In this document: one piece after another, positions 1 to 10,300 of the stretch | Position numbering within the stretch: the stretch's first letter is position 1 | How the letters are laid out: every line of letters begins with the position of its first letter | The notes under the pieces: generated by a model | Told to the model about the DNA's origin: nothing | The model's database searches: none | The model's input: only the letters and a program-made list of their open reading frames with translations | Translations under genes and position numbers: made by a program | Origin: Paenibacillus terricola | Lineage (GTDB): Bacteria > Bacillota > Bacilli > Paenibacillales > Paenibacillaceae | Reading direction: 5' to 3' | Assembly: GCF_014779765.1 (NCBI RefSeq) | Contig: NZ_JACXZA010000001.1 | Location: 1,116,001-1,180,000, forward strand | Length of the DNA stretch: 64,000 bases

Positions 1-1
1 A

Positions 2-1054
2 GTGGCACAAGGCGGCGCGGCAGTTGAACGGTCCAGCGATAATCGCAAACCGATTGTTGAAGATGGCGCCATTATTGGCTATACCCAGACTGCGATTAGT
101 CGCGGAGCGAGTATTCCAGGTGCAGCTTGGATTGGATCGATTATCGCCTTTATAACTTGCTATGCGCTCTGGTTGTTGTTGATTAAACGTTGGCGTTCCG
201 AATCATCGCGTATGATGAATCGTGTTCAGGAGCGTATAGCGGGGATCGTACCTTCTCGAAGCAGTGGCGACATCTATCCCCCTATAAGCCCGGTCGCTGA
301 TCCGTACGAACAATTCGCTGCGACTGATAACCGGTTGGAGCACGATTTAGCGCATATCGATGCTTATGTGCGCAAGCTGGAGACTGTTCGGCGGTCGATG
401 GTTGCAGATATTGCGCATGAGCTGCGTACACCGCTTGCCATTATGCGTTCTCAGCTTGAGAATGCATTAATTGCCGAGACGCCGCTGCCACTCGAGAAGA
501 CGGCTTTTATGCATGATGAACTGCTCTATTTGACGAAGCTCGTTCATGATTTGCAGGAGCTCGCATTGGCAGAAGCGGGCAAGCTGCCGCTAGAGAAGAG
601 TTGGTTCTCGCTCCGAGAAGCTAGCGAGGCTGTTATTGAGGCGTTGCAAGGCGAGGCTGAGGAAGAGACCTTATCGATACAATTGGACGGGCCAACCGAT
701 GTGATGGTTTATGCGGATCGGGTTCGTGTCCGCCAGTTGATCGTCAACTTGATCGGGAATGCGATTCAGCATGCTCGAACAGAGGTTGTCATATCGGTGC
801 ATCAGCAGGAAGGGAGCGTAACATGGTCGGTAAAGGATGATGGATTCGGTATCGAGAAGGAGCAGCTCGCCCATCTATTTGAACGATTTTACCGAAGTGC
901 CTCACATACCAACGATAATAAACGCCGTGGGCTTGGGCTGGGCCTATCAATAGTTAAGCAGTATGCAGAGGCGCATGGCGGGACGATTGAGGTGAACAGC
1001 GTATGGGGAGAAGGGACGACCTTCCGCTTGCAGCTTCCGGTTATTACGGTTTAG
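2..1054 (+). CDS. Sensor histidine kinase (5' end cut by window)
   Basis: This is the C-terminal part of a membrane-bound histidine kinase; the gene runs in from outside the window, so the true start is not visible. A transmembrane segment lies at visible residues about 43-62. It is followed by a linker and a HisKA domain whose phospho-acceptor is His139 in an AHELRTP motif. The ATPase domain has an N box (Asn253), a DDGFGIE G1 box (279-285) and a GLGLGLS G2 box (310-316), so it looks catalytically intact. HisKA kinases of this type usually pair with OmpR-family regulators; the partner is presumably upstream. The ATPase/permease pair starting about 100 bp downstream suggests a kinase-transporter module of the antimicrobial-peptide or envelope-stress kind (inference). 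Confidence 0.9.
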   Translation: MAQGGAAVERSSDNRKPIVEDGAIIGYTQTAISRGASIPGAAWIGSIIAFITCYALWLLLIKRWRSESSRMMNRVQERIAGIVPSRSSGDIYPPISPVADPYEQFAATDNRLEHDLAHIDAYVRKLETVRRSMVADIAHELRTPLAIMRSQLENALIAETPLPLEKTAFMHDELLYLTKLVHDLQELALAEAGKLPLEKSWFSLREASEAVIEALQGEAEEETLSIQLDGPTDVMVYADRVRVRQLIVNLIGNAIQHARTEVVISVHQQEGSVTWSVKDDGFGIEKEQLAHLFERFYRSASHTNDNKRRGLGLGLSIVKQYAEAHGGTIEVNSVWGEGTTFRLQLPVITV

Positions 1055-1058
1055 CGAT

Positions 1059-1098
1059 CTGCACAAGTTCTGCACATTTGCTCGATAATGGCTGCACA
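1059..1098 (+). promoter_or_regulatory. 11-bp-phased CTGCACA repeats, candidate OmpR-type regulator site
   Basis: The heptamer CTGCACA occurs at 1059, 1070 and 1092. The step is 11 bp and then 22 bp, and a degenerate copy (CTCGATA) sits at the missing 1081 position. Direct repeats phased at one helical turn are the usual binding pattern of OmpR/PhoB-family regulators. The site lies between the kinase and the ABC operon, about 60 bp before the ATPase start. No clear -10 box was recognised downstream. Confidence 0.45.
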
Positions 1099-1157
1099 TG
1101 AGTCTGATACCTTATCCGTAGCAGTAATTCATTAGGATATGGGGAGGAAGACGAATC

Positions 1158-1841
1158 GTGATTCGAGTCGAACATTTGACGAAGACGTACGGGCAAGGCA
1201 ATGCAGCAGCATATGCGCTGCGAGATATTAGTCTTGAGATCGCTGAAGGGGAGTCTGTCGCTGTAACGGGGCCGTCTGGCTGTGGCAAAACGACACTGCT
1301 GCATGTGCTGGCAGGCATTGAAACTTTGGACGAGGGCAAAGTGTGGATCGGAAATGTCGCGCTTCATGAGCTGAAGGAGCAGGAGCTGGCACAGCTGCGT
1401 CTGGAACGAATGGGATTCGTATTCCAAGCGTATCATCTCGTTCCGGTATTGACAGCTTGGGAGAACGTTTCCCTTCCGCTTACGGCTAGGGGATTCAAGG
1501 CATCTGATGCGAAGAAGCAGGCGATGGAGGCGCTCCATCGTGTTGGGCTCTCAGACAAGGCGCGTCGTTATCCATCCGAACTGTCCGGCGGGCAGAATCA
1601 GCGTGTAGCCATTGCGCGGGCCATCGTGGGACGACCGGCCATCATTTGGGCGGACGAGCCAACAGGCGCTCTGGACTCCGAGTCGGCGGAGCAAGTCATT
1701 GGACTGCTCGACATGCTGCACAAACATGATGGAACGACAGTTGTAACGGTCACGCATGATAGCAGCATTGCACAGAAAGCGAATCGGATCATACGGATGC
1801 ATAACGGACGTGTGCTGGATCATGGGTTGGTGGTGCAATGA
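1158..1841 (+). CDS. ABC transporter ATP-binding protein (LolD/MacB type)
   Basis: This 227-aa nucleotide-binding subunit would power the permease encoded directly after it. Walker A is GPSGCGKTT (38-46), the Q-loop glutamine is Q90, the signature is LSGGQ (142-146) and Walker B is IIWADEP (162-168), so it should hydrolyse ATP. A GGGGAGGA ribosome site precedes the ATG. The stop overlaps the permease start (ATGA at 1838), indicating translational coupling. This class of ATPase partners FtsX-type permeases in mechanotransmission systems such as peptide-antibiotic resistance or lipoprotein release. The substrate cannot be read from sequence. Confidence 0.93.
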   Translation: MIRVEHLTKTYGQGNAAAYALRDISLEIAEGESVAVTGPSGCGKTTLLHVLAGIETLDEGKVWIGNVALHELKEQELAQLRLERMGFVFQAYHLVPVLTAWENVSLPLTARGFKASDAKKQAMEALHRVGLSDKARRYPSELSGGQNQRVAIARAIVGRPAIIWADEPTGALDSESAEQVIGLLDMLHKHDGTTVVTVTHDSSIAQKANRIIRMHNGRVLDHGLVVQ

Positions 1842-4618
1842 TTAGGCAGCGAATCGTATGGAAGATGGCGCTCGCTAACGCGAAGCTCAGCTGGAAGCAG
1901 ACGGTGCTGACGATCGTTGCAGGTGCAATCGGCACGATGCTTATCGTCATGGCATATGTCCAATATCATTCTGTGGGCAGAAGCGCCGATGATTGGATCA
2001 ATCGCCATTATGGCGTAGTGAGCTGGGAGTTGATCCCTAAGGATAAAGATGCTGATCGCTTATTCTCGAATAAGGAAGTCGATCAGATTGTAGGTAGTTA
2101 CAAGCGTATAGGGGATTCGATAAAACTTCTACCTGTTGTTAGCACGGATGTTTACATGGTGAAGCTGCAAGCGGATGGACAAGCAGCAGGAGCGCTGCCT
2201 GGTGTACATGTAATGGGCTTCAATTCAGTAGCAGCAGCCTCCTATGACACCAGCACGAGCGAGCTCTGGTCAACGGGGATGGCTGATGATTCCGCTATTA
2301 TTGATGAGCAGACGGCATCACTTAGCGGTTTGAACGTTGATGATGCGATCCGGCTGGAAGCGGTGAATGGAAATTCGCTGCTTGTACAAGTGAAGCAGAT
2401 CGTACCGACGCAAGGGCTGCCCGGCTACCGTGGGCAGAACGCGAAAAGTATTGGGACTGTTATCGTGTCCGAAGGCGCAGTGCGTCAACTGACCGGCATG
2501 AAGGAAGGCTACGATCGGCTGTTGGCTCGTAATGCAGTAGGATCTTCTGCACTGAACGGTTTTTCAACACCTTCTGAACCAATGTTCCAGTCTCAATTCG
2601 TCAAATGGGAGGCAATGGGTCAGGCTGATCAGATGAGAAAGCAGTATATTACGGTATTCTTAATCTGTGCTGTAGCCATCGCCTCTTGTTTACTGCTGCT
2701 CCGTCAAATCCTCGCGATGATTGCGGATGCAAGGCGTGAGATGTTCGGAGTGCTTCGAGCGCTCGGGTTGTCGCGCGGTCACATTCGCAGCATGTTCGTT
2801 GCAGAGGCGATGGTGCTGTCTATTATTTGTGTTGTACTGGGTACTGCATTAGGTATAGGGAGCGGCGTTCTGTTAGTCAAGTTGTTCTATGGTACATATG
2901 CGGAAGAACTAGCGCGTTCGTCAGGGATGAACATAACGGTCGTGCCGCATATTTCGATTGGCGGTCTGCTCATCGTCATGGCTATCATCGTGTTGTTCAT
3001 GATGATCGTTGCATTGCTTGTTGCACGCAAAGCCGGTAAAGTTCGGATTATCGATGCCCTCAGAGGAGGCTACGATACGATCAGCGATGCTCGTACAACT
3101 AAGAAGCGGCACAAGAAATCGATACTGATGTTGGTTCTCGCTGGTTGTGCGGTCATCCTTCATCTAAGTCAACTTGTTGCGGATCCGCCAGAAGCAACGG
3201 GCAAATTCATTCTTTTGATCCTGATGACTTGGCTGGCTGGTTGCCTTGGCGCACTCTACATCATTCTTCGTTTGGCTGGACACGCTGCGGGACCGATAGA
3301 CTGGATCGCTAAAACGCTTCGATTCCCACAAGTATCGATTTTGCTTGCCAGCCGATTCTCCAGGCAGCATCCAGCAAGGACCTATACGATTGCGCTGTTA
3401 TTCGCGCTCATGATGATGATGCTGACGTTGACAACTTCGCTGTATATAACTATCTATGAACGGCAGGACGTAGAGAAAACGAACCAGACCGTACTTGGGT
3501 ATAACGGCTACGTAGGCTACGATACGCAGGAACAGAAGCGTCGCATCCTGGATGTTGTGGCGAGTAATGAAGAAGTACAGTCTATCGTGGAGCGAAGCAC
3601 GATATTGGAACCTTACATGCTGACTATAAACGAAAATGGAGTCGGCCACGCATTCGTACCGGTAACGGACGAATTGTTGGCTGGCGGGGGATTGCAACTG
3701 CGACAGCGGGCTTCTCAATTCACTAGTGATGAAGAAGCGTGGTCGGCGGTGAAGAATGATGCGCGTTATATCATTTTGCCCATGTGGTATTTGTATCCTT
3801 ATCCGGATCGGGCGGATTTCGATAAGCAGGTTCTCGTTAAGGCTGGCGATACAATTGAAATTCCGATCTATGAGTCGAAACTGCGAATGATGAATGAGAA
3901 GTGGGTAGCGAATGAAACAAGGACGTTCATCGTTGCAGGATTTGCCGAGAATAACTCGGAATCGAAGATGCAGACCTATTTGTTTCGAACAAATTACGTG
4001 AATCCAGCCGTACATGAGGAGCTACGCAAGTATGGCTACAAGTGGCCGGACCAATTCAAAGAGGGTTTAGTGCTTCTTCAATACAATGACCGGGATATGA
4101 AGATTACGCAGCGGCTTGAAGAGACGATGCTGATGAATGGCATTACGACGTTCGAATCGCCTTATGCGAATAATCGGGCGCAGCAGCTCATTAATAAGCA
4201 GCTAGTTAGAGGCTTCATTGGATTTACGATGGTAGCAGCATTGATTGGTCTGTTCGGCCTTGTTATTGTACAGCTTCGTGCTGTACAGGAGCGGGCGAAG
4301 TCGATTGCAATGCTTCGATGCGTCGGATTATCCCGCAGTCATATAAGCCGGATGTTTATGCTGGAAGGCAGTCTCATTAGTATAGCGGGGCTTGCGGTGG
4401 GCTGGTTGATCGGCTCGACAGGCGCACAAGTTTTTATCAATACGCTTAAACAAGATACACGTCCTGGCGATCAGCCCGTGCTCTATCATTATCCATTCGA
4501 TACGATCATTCCACTCCTGCTTACACTGCTTGTCGCAGCTCTGGTTATGAATATGGCCCCGGCCAGCGGAGCATTGAAGCTCGCACCGGCCGAGGCCCTT
4601 CGGGAAGCCCAGCAGTAG
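1838..4618 (+). CDS. FtsX-like ABC transporter permease, 926 aa
   Basis: This large permease has a first membrane segment near residues 19-44, then a roughly 220-residue external domain. A first FtsX core starts near residue 270 with a conserved cytoplasmic loop (EMFGVLRALGLSRGHI). Further membrane segments and a second external region of about 220 residues follow, and a second FtsX core at the C-terminus repeats the loop motif (AMLRCVGLSRSHI). The duplicated layout resembles MacB/LolC-type permeases with two FtsX cores rather than a short FtsX. It is translationally coupled to the upstream ATPase and ends 8 bp before the convergent tetR stop. The likely role is ATP-driven movement or sensing of an envelope-active compound (inference). 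Confidence 0.9.
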   Translation: MIRQRIVWKMALANAKLSWKQTVLTIVAGAIGTMLIVMAYVQYHSVGRSADDWINRHYGVVSWELIPKDKDADRLFSNKEVDQIVGSYKRIGDSIKLLPVVSTDVYMVKLQADGQAAGALPGVHVMGFNSVAAASYDTSTSELWSTGMADDSAIIDEQTASLSGLNVDDAIRLEAVNGNSLLVQVKQIVPTQGLPGYRGQNAKSIGTVIVSEGAVRQLTGMKEGYDRLLARNAVGSSALNGFSTPSEPMFQSQFVKWEAMGQADQMRKQYITVFLICAVAIASCLLLLRQILAMIADARREMFGVLRALGLSRGHIRSMFVAEAMVLSIICVVLGTALGIGSGVLLVKLFYGTYAEELARSSGMNITVVPHISIGGLLIVMAIIVLFMMIVALLVARKAGKVRIIDALRGGYDTISDARTTKKRHKKSILMLVLAGCAVILHLSQLVADPPEATGKFILLILMTWLAGCLGALYIILRLAGHAAGPIDWIAKTLRFPQVSILLASRFSRQHPARTYTIALLFALMMMMLTLTTSLYITIYERQDVEKTNQTVLGYNGYVGYDTQEQKRRILDVVASNEEVQSIVERSTILEPYMLTINENGVGHAFVPVTDELLAGGGLQLRQRASQFTSDEEAWSAVKNDARYIILPMWYLYPYPDRADFDKQVLVKAGDTIEIPIYESKLRMMNEKWVANETRTFIVAGFAENNSESKMQTYLFRTNYVNPAVHEELRKYGYKWPDQFKEGLVLLQYNDRDMKITQRLEETMLMNGITTFESPYANNRAQQLINKQLVRGFIGFTMVAALIGLFGLVIVQLRAVQERAKSIAMLRCVGLSRSHISRMFMLEGSLISIAGLAVGWLIGSTGAQVFINTLKQDTRPGDQPVLYHYPFDTIIPLLLTLLVAALVMNMAPASGALKLAPAEALREAQQ

Positions 4619-4625
4619 CTGGTCG

Positions 4626-5303
4626 TTAAGGCGTTGGAACGGCAAGGCCTCTCATGATAAAATCGATCGTCGCTTGCCGTTCCTGCTCATCGTCCCATTC
4701 CGCTCCTTCCTTCTCGCCGTACAACGCACGAACGACCACATAACCGATCATAGTAGATACGGCGAGCCGAATAATCGTGGAGGAGGGCAGGTCGATGAGC
4801 ATGCCGTCTTCGCGGAATCGGTCGACGATAACCGTCATTCGGGCCAGCACCTGCTTCAGGACCACCTTCTGGAACTGCTCCTGCAGGTCGGGGTGAAAGG
4901 GAACCTCTTGCACGAATATTTTCAGAATGGACATGTTCTTCTTCAGAAATAGAATCCGATTCTCAATGACCGCGCGAAGAAACTGATCGAAGCTGTCGTA
5001 TCGGTCCTCGAATACGCGGCCGAAATCACGCAGGACGAAAGGCGTGACCAGGCGCGTCATAACGGGCGCGACAATGGATAGCAATAAATCTTTCTTCGTG
5101 CGGTAATGGCGGAATATCGTCCCTTCGGCAACGCCCGCTTGCTGAGCGATTTCACTGGTGGAGGCGGCTGCGAACCCTTTGCGGGCGAATATTTCCGCAG
5201 CGGCAGCGACGATCCGGGCTTGTTTGTCAGTCATCTTAAGCTGCGGATCGTCTTGCTGCATCAATTCTTTGAGCCACTCATCGATTGGCTGCTGCTGCGT
5301 CAT
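4626..5303 (-). CDS. TetR/AcrR family transcriptional repressor
   Basis: This is a 225-aa one-domain repressor. The N-terminal helix-turn-helix is at about residues 47-66 (TSEIAQQAGVAEGTIFRHY), typical of TetR/AcrR, followed by an all-helical ligand domain. It is the last gene of a three-gene minus-strand operon (ATPase, ABC-2 permease, regulator), 22 bp after the permease stop. The likely targets are the two TGAGT-N4-ACTCA palindromes at 7134 and 7184 upstream of the operon. That would give autoregulation and possibly control of the divergent RND pump. The inducer is unknown. Confidence 0.9.
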   Translation of the reverse strand: MTQQQPIDEWLKELMQQDDPQLKMTDKQARIVAAAAEIFARKGFAAASTSEIAQQAGVAEGTIFRHYRTKKDLLLSIVAPVMTRLVTPFVLRDFGRVFEDRYDSFDQFLRAVIENRILFLKKNMSILKIFVQEVPFHPDLQEQFQKVVLKQVLARMTVIVDRFREDGMLIDLPSSTIIRLAVSTMIGYVVVRALYGEKEGAEWDDEQERQATIDFIMRGLAVPTP

Positions 5304-5325
5304 GCTGTGTCACTCCTTTATTGCT

Positions 5326-6348
5326 TTATAGCTGGCGATGTTTGCGAAGTGCGATAACATTCAACAGCGCGAATAAGGCTGAGAAGCCAAGCAGCACATA
5401 AGCATCCACTCCGAAATCTCCCCAGCCTTCCCCGCGAATCATAATGCCGCGCATCGCATCCGCACCATAGTACAGCGGCATAATGTTACTTATCTTTTGA
5501 AGCCACGGATTCATTGCCTCAAGATTGAACAACCCGCTGAAGAATGCTTGCGGTACGATAACGATCGGAATGAATTGAATAATTTGAAATTCGGTGCTTG
5601 CGAATGAGGAGAGCAATGTTCCTAAGGTCAAAGCAGTCAGAGCCAGCAAAAGGTTTATCAGCAGCATGTAGCCAATCGATCCTACCATATACATATCGAG
5701 CACTTTGACGGAATAAGCAGCGATCAATGTCGCCTGCAGCAGGGCGAATACGCCGAAGCCTGCGAGATAGCCGACAACAATCTCATGTCTTCGTATCGGA
5801 GTTGCCAGCAATCGCTCAAGCGTGCCGCTCGTTCGTTCGCGCAGGAAGGAGACACCCGCCAGCAGGAAGACGAAGAAGAACGAGAAGAAACCGATGAGGA
5901 CAGGACCAAATGAATCGAATGAGGCCATATCAGCGCTGCCATGCAAGTAAGACACGACAAGTGACGTATCGATGTTCACGTGTTCGCGCAGGATGTTCTG
6001 AAGCAGGAGCAACACAGCTTTATTGGTCGAAGGATCACTGCCCTCTAGGGTAATTGACGGACGACCGTTGTTTACCGTCAATACGGCATCTAAATTTCCC
6101 TTCCGCAGATCTGCCATCGCTTCATCGATGCTGGAATAGCTCTGGATATCCGCATCCGATGAAGTAAGCTGTTCCGTCAAGGCAGCAGGCATCTCAGCGA
6201 TGCCAATGTCCGGTGATACCGACTGACCGTCAAACACGAACTTCATGAGCGTTAATACAAACAGTGGAGCAATGAACAGCAGGGCGAGCGTGCGGCGATC
6301 TCGAACAAACTGCTGCATAATGCGCAGAGCTAATGCACTAACTCTCAT
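5326..6348 (-). CDS. ABC-2 type exporter permease
   Basis: This 340-aa membrane subunit has one N-terminal membrane segment (about 20-38), an extracytoplasmic domain, then five or so C-terminal segments with the ABC-2 loop (FLRERTSGTLERLLATPI). It matches the YhgE/YadH-like drug and polysaccharide exporter group. Its start overlaps the ATPase stop by 4 bp, so the two are coupled. Together with the ATPase it should form a dimeric exporter for a hydrophobic compound. The adjacent TetR gene supports a drug-efflux role (inference). Confidence 0.9.
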   Translation of the reverse strand: MRVSALALRIMQQFVRDRRTLALLFIAPLFVLTLMKFVFDGQSVSPDIGIAEMPAALTEQLTSSDADIQSYSSIDEAMADLRKGNLDAVLTVNNGRPSITLEGSDPSTNKAVLLLLQNILREHVNIDTSLVVSYLHGSADMASFDSFGPVLIGFFSFFFVFLLAGVSFLRERTSGTLERLLATPIRRHEIVVGYLAGFGVFALLQATLIAAYSVKVLDMYMVGSIGYMLLINLLLALTALTLGTLLSSFASTEFQIIQFIPIVIVPQAFFSGLFNLEAMNPWLQKISNIMPLYYGADAMRGIMIRGEGWGDFGVDAYVLLGFSALFALLNVIALRKHRQL

Positions 6349-7109
6349 CGGACTGCGCCCCCTTCCATGCGGGTGCCCAATGTAATGAAAGCTTCTTCAA
6401 TGCTGCTGCTGCCTGTTTGCGCGAGCAGGTTGGCAGGCGTATCAACTGCAATGAATCGTCCTTCCCGAATAAGTCCAAGACGATCACACTTCTCTGCTTC
6501 ATCCATCACGTGGGTCGTCACGATAATCGTTGTACCCTGCGCAGCTAGTGATCGGAGCTCTTGCCAGATCGAGCGGCGAAGGACGGGATCGATCCCAACA
6601 GTTGGCTCATCCAGTACGAGCAGGGAAGGTTGATGCATGAGCGCAATGGCTAGAGACAGCCTGCGTTTCATGCCGCCGGAATAAGCGGCTACTTGCTTGT
6701 TCAGATGCTCTGTCAGATTGACGAGGCGTGCCGCTTCTTCGATCCGCTGCTTCAGAACCGCTCGTTTGAGTCCGTACAGTTTGCCGAAGAAAGCCATGTT
6801 CTGCCGGCCGGACAGTTCCATGTACAGCGCATCGGACTGCGCCATATAGCCGAAACGATGGAGCATTTCGAGCTTTGGGAGATGAACACCAAACATATGT
6901 GCGCTGCCGCTGTCCGCACGGTCGATACCGGCCATCAGCTTGATTAGCGTTGTTTTGCCGGAACCAGAAGGGCCTAGCAATCCGAATAGCTCGCCTTGCT
7001 GGACGGTTAAGGACACATGATCAATAATGGTGCGATGATTGAAGGAACGCGTCACTTCGTCCAGTACGATCGCTGGGGGAAGAGAACTTTCTAATGGTAC
7101 GCTCATCAT
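6345..7109 (-). CDS. ABC exporter ATP-binding protein
   Basis: This is the ATPase of the TetR-linked ABC-2 exporter. Visible motifs are Walker A (GPSGSGKTT), the signature YSGGMKRR and Walker B (LLVLDEPTVGID), followed by the H-loop (TTHVMDEAEK). The reading frame is open back to a GTG at 7148. I prefer the ATG at 7109: it has a GGAG 8 bp upstream (7118-7121), whereas the GTG has no ribosome site and lies inside the 7134-7147 palindrome. The product from 7109 is 254 aa. It is first in the operon with the permease and TetR gene. Confidence 0.9.
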   Translation of the reverse strand: MMSVPLESSLPPAIVLDEVTRSFNHRTIIDHVSLTVQQGELFGLLGPSGSGKTTLIKLMAGIDRADSGSAHMFGVHLPKLEMLHRFGYMAQSDALYMELSGRQNMAFFGKLYGLKRAVLKQRIEEAARLVNLTEHLNKQVAAYSGGMKRRLSLAIALMHQPSLLVLDEPTVGIDPVLRRSIWQELRSLAAQGTTIIVTTHVMDEAEKCDRLGLIREGRFIAVDTPANLLAQTGSSSIEEAFITLGTRMEGGAVR

Positions 7110-7133
7110 CGATTTCACTCCGATCGGATGGAA

Positions 7134-7147
7134 TGAGTGTTTACTCA
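7134..7147. promoter_or_regulatory. Candidate TetR operator 1
   Basis: Perfect dyad TGAGT-GTTT-ACTCA just upstream of the ABC exporter ATPase. It has the same half-sites and 4-bp spacer as the palindrome 50 bp away at 7184. On the minus strand a TATACT -10-like box lies between the two. Palindromes of about 14 bp are normal for TetR-family repressors, and a tetR gene closes this operon. Confidence 0.6.
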
Positions 7148-7183
7148 CTATCCAGTATATTACTAATAAAGAATGTTGAGTAG

Positions 7184-7197
7184 TGAGTAATCACTCA
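7184..7197. promoter_or_regulatory. Candidate TetR operator 2
   Basis: Perfect dyad TGAGT-AATC-ACTCA, the second copy of the 7134 palindrome with identical half-sites. It sits in the region shared by the exporter operon (leftward) and the RND pump (rightward, start 7342). One repressor could therefore act on both. Confidence 0.6.
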
Positions 7198-7341
7198 TTT
7201 TTTCCTCGGTCTCTAGACGGAGTGGAAGCTCCAACCATAGACGAGTCAGAAAACCGACCTCGGACGTTTTCGAGCGTTCCCTGCTCTCCTGTATGATTGC
7301 TAATGGATATGAGAGAGGAAATTAAAGGAGATGGATAGAGA

Positions 7342-10300
7342 ATGAGTAAGTTGACGGAGTGGGCATTTCGCAACCGCTCGGCCGTTGTGCTGCTAATTAT
7401 TATGGCACTAGGCTTAGGTGCGATCAGCTATGCGAGACTGCCGATGGAGTTCCTTCCCAAAATGGATCAACCTTCGGTGGCTGTGACCGTATTAGCACCA
7501 GGTTATGATGCCAAATCAGTAGAGAAGCAAGTAACTGGACCGATTGAAGAGGCGGTTCAATTCACCAAAGGCAAGTCCGACATGTTCTCGACGACCGGTG
7601 ACGGATATGCGAGCATTCAGATTGCCTTCGGCTCTAAGGCGAATATGAAGGAAGCGAAGGCGGAGATCGAGCGCAGCGTAGCGAATGTTCAGCTGCCGAG
7701 TGGCGTTATGAAGCCGTTCGTTGTCCAATTCGATACATCAATGATTCCGATTTCATGGGTAGTTGTAACGTTTGATCAGACCATGACGGATGCAGAGAAA
7801 GAAGCGCGTATCAAGGAAATCGAGACGGAGATTAAGAAAGCGGACGGCGCGGGTCAAGTGTCGGTCTCCGGACGTGTAGCACCTCAAATTACGATTACGC
7901 CTGATCCTGCAAAGCTCTCCAGCAAAGGCTTGACAGTCCAAGCTATTATGGGTCTCTTGCAAAGTCGCGGCGTGTCGGCATCGATCGGTGAGCAAAATAT
8001 CGACGGTTCAGCAGGCAACGTGAACGTCGTCGCATCGATCAATGATTTGGGGACGCTTCGTAAACTGCCGCTTGCAGAAGGTGTAACGCTTAGCGATGTA
8101 GCAACCGTTGAGATGGCGAAGAAGCAGGAGAGCATCGGTCGTATGAACGGCAAAGATACGATTATGCTCACGGTATCCAAAGCTGCGGATGCGAATGCTG
8201 TAACCGTTGGCAAGTCGGTTCAAGACATCGTGGACCAGCTCAATGCAAACCATAAAGATATTGAAGCATCCATTCTTATTAGCACGTCGGATATGGTCGT
8301 TGATTCGGTCAACAGCATGATGCAAGAGGTGCTGATGGGCGCTCTGTTCGCCACGATTGTCATTCTCGTGTTCATGCGCAATTTCCGTGCAACGCTCATT
8401 ACGATCATTTCAATCCCATTGTCGCTCGGCATTACGCTTTACTTGTTGCAAATTTCCGGCGTTTCGCTGAACATCATTACGCTCGGTGGTGTCGCAGTAG
8501 CAGTCGGACGTCTGGTAGACGATAGTATCGTTGTTATCGAGAACATATACCGCAGGCTGCAAAAGGAGTCGTTCAACTTCAAGCTCGTTATCGATGCAAC
8601 GAAGGAGGTTTCGACTGCTATTACGTCTTCGACGCTCGTCACGGTAGCGGTATTCCTGCCGATGGCACTGCTTCGCGGTTCGCTCCAAGCGCTTCTGCTG
8701 CCATTCGCACTGACGGTTGGTTACTCGCTGCTAGCATCGCTGCTCGTCGCATTGACAGTCGTACCTATCCTAAGTGCAGTCTTGCTTCGCAATACGAAAG
8801 CTGTTGAACATAAAGGCTCACCACGCTTCGCCGCATTCCTCGGTTGGAATCTGAAGCACAAATGGGTGCCGCTGCTTATCGCAGTCGTTCTGTTCGTCGG
8901 ATCGATAGGTGCTTATATAGGCTTGCCGAAGGGTGCTATTGATTCCTCCAGCGCAGACATGTTGAACGTGACGTTGGAATATCCAAGCGATACGACAGTT
9001 GAGAAGGTGCTGGACAACGGCAAGAAGCTGGAACAATATTTGATCGGCAACCAATCGGTTGACAAAGAATTTATGCAGTACGGCAATAGCTCGGATAATG
9101 CAAAGTATGGCAGTGTATCGTCGCCGACCGTTGTTACGTTCATGGTGTTTGTGAAGGAAGGGGCAGATGCAGATAAGCTGATGTCGGACATCAAAGCGCA
9201 GCAGTCCAGCCTTGATAACGGCGACATCCAAGCAAGTGCATCAAGCTTAATGAGCGACAGCAGCGGTTCGTCCGTATTCGTCGACGTCGTTGGCGATAAT
9301 CTCGATGATCTTAGCACAGCGGCAGCGAGCCTCATGACTGAAATCAAAACAGTAGATAACGTACTGAAAGTATCCAGTAACCAAGAACAGAAGAAGACGG
9401 TCTACACGTTCGATATCGATCCGCTCAAAGCGCGTGGTCAAGACGTGGCAATGCAGCTTCAAGCGCTGCTGAACCCAATGCCGATTGGTACGCTGAACAT
9501 TGATGGCCATGATTCCTCTGTAATTTTGCAGCCAACGATTAAACCAGAAACAGAGCAAAACCTGAAAGAATTGACGGTAATGACGGATAACGGACCGACG
9601 CCGATCGCGCAAGTGGCGAAGCTCGTGAAGTCGGAAGAGCCAAGCATGTACTACCATAAAGACGGCAAACCGTATGTACGCATAACGGCAGTGGCCGATC
9701 CGAAGAAGTTATCCGTCGTAGGCGCAGACATTAAGAAGAAAGCAGATTCGCTGAAAGTTCCGGATGGCGTGAAGCTGATCGTTGGCGGCGCTTCGGTCGA
9801 CCAGTCGGGCGACTTCGCAGACCTTGGGGTTACAGCGCTTATTTCGATCCTTATTGTGTACTTGATTATGGTGCTCACGTTCAAAACGCTTCGCGCACCG
9901 CTCGCGATTCTGTTCTCTCTGCCGCTCGCAGCAATCGGTGCTGTTATCGGTCTGATCATCGGCAATGTTACGCCGGACTTCACAGCCGCATTCGGTGGCC
10001 TCATGCTGGTCGGCATCGTTGTCACGAACGCGATCGTACTGATCGACCGCGTGAAGCAGAACGAGAAAACGATGTCGATCCGCGAAGCGCTGATCGAAGC
10101 TGCAACGACACGTATGCGCCCGATCGTCATGACAGCTGTCGCTACAATCTGTGCGATGCTGCCTCTGATCTTCGGCTCGCATGAGAGCGGAAGCATCGTC
10201 TCGCAAAGCTTGGCGATCGTCGTCATCGGCGGTCTGACGGCTGCAACGCTGCTCACGCTCATCATTGTGCCTTGCATTTATGAATTGTTCTTCTTCCTCA

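Noticed and set aside
7110-7148. GTG start for the ABC ATPase at 7148
   Set aside because: No ribosome site, and it lies within a perfect operator palindrome; the ATG at 7109 has GGAG at good spacing.
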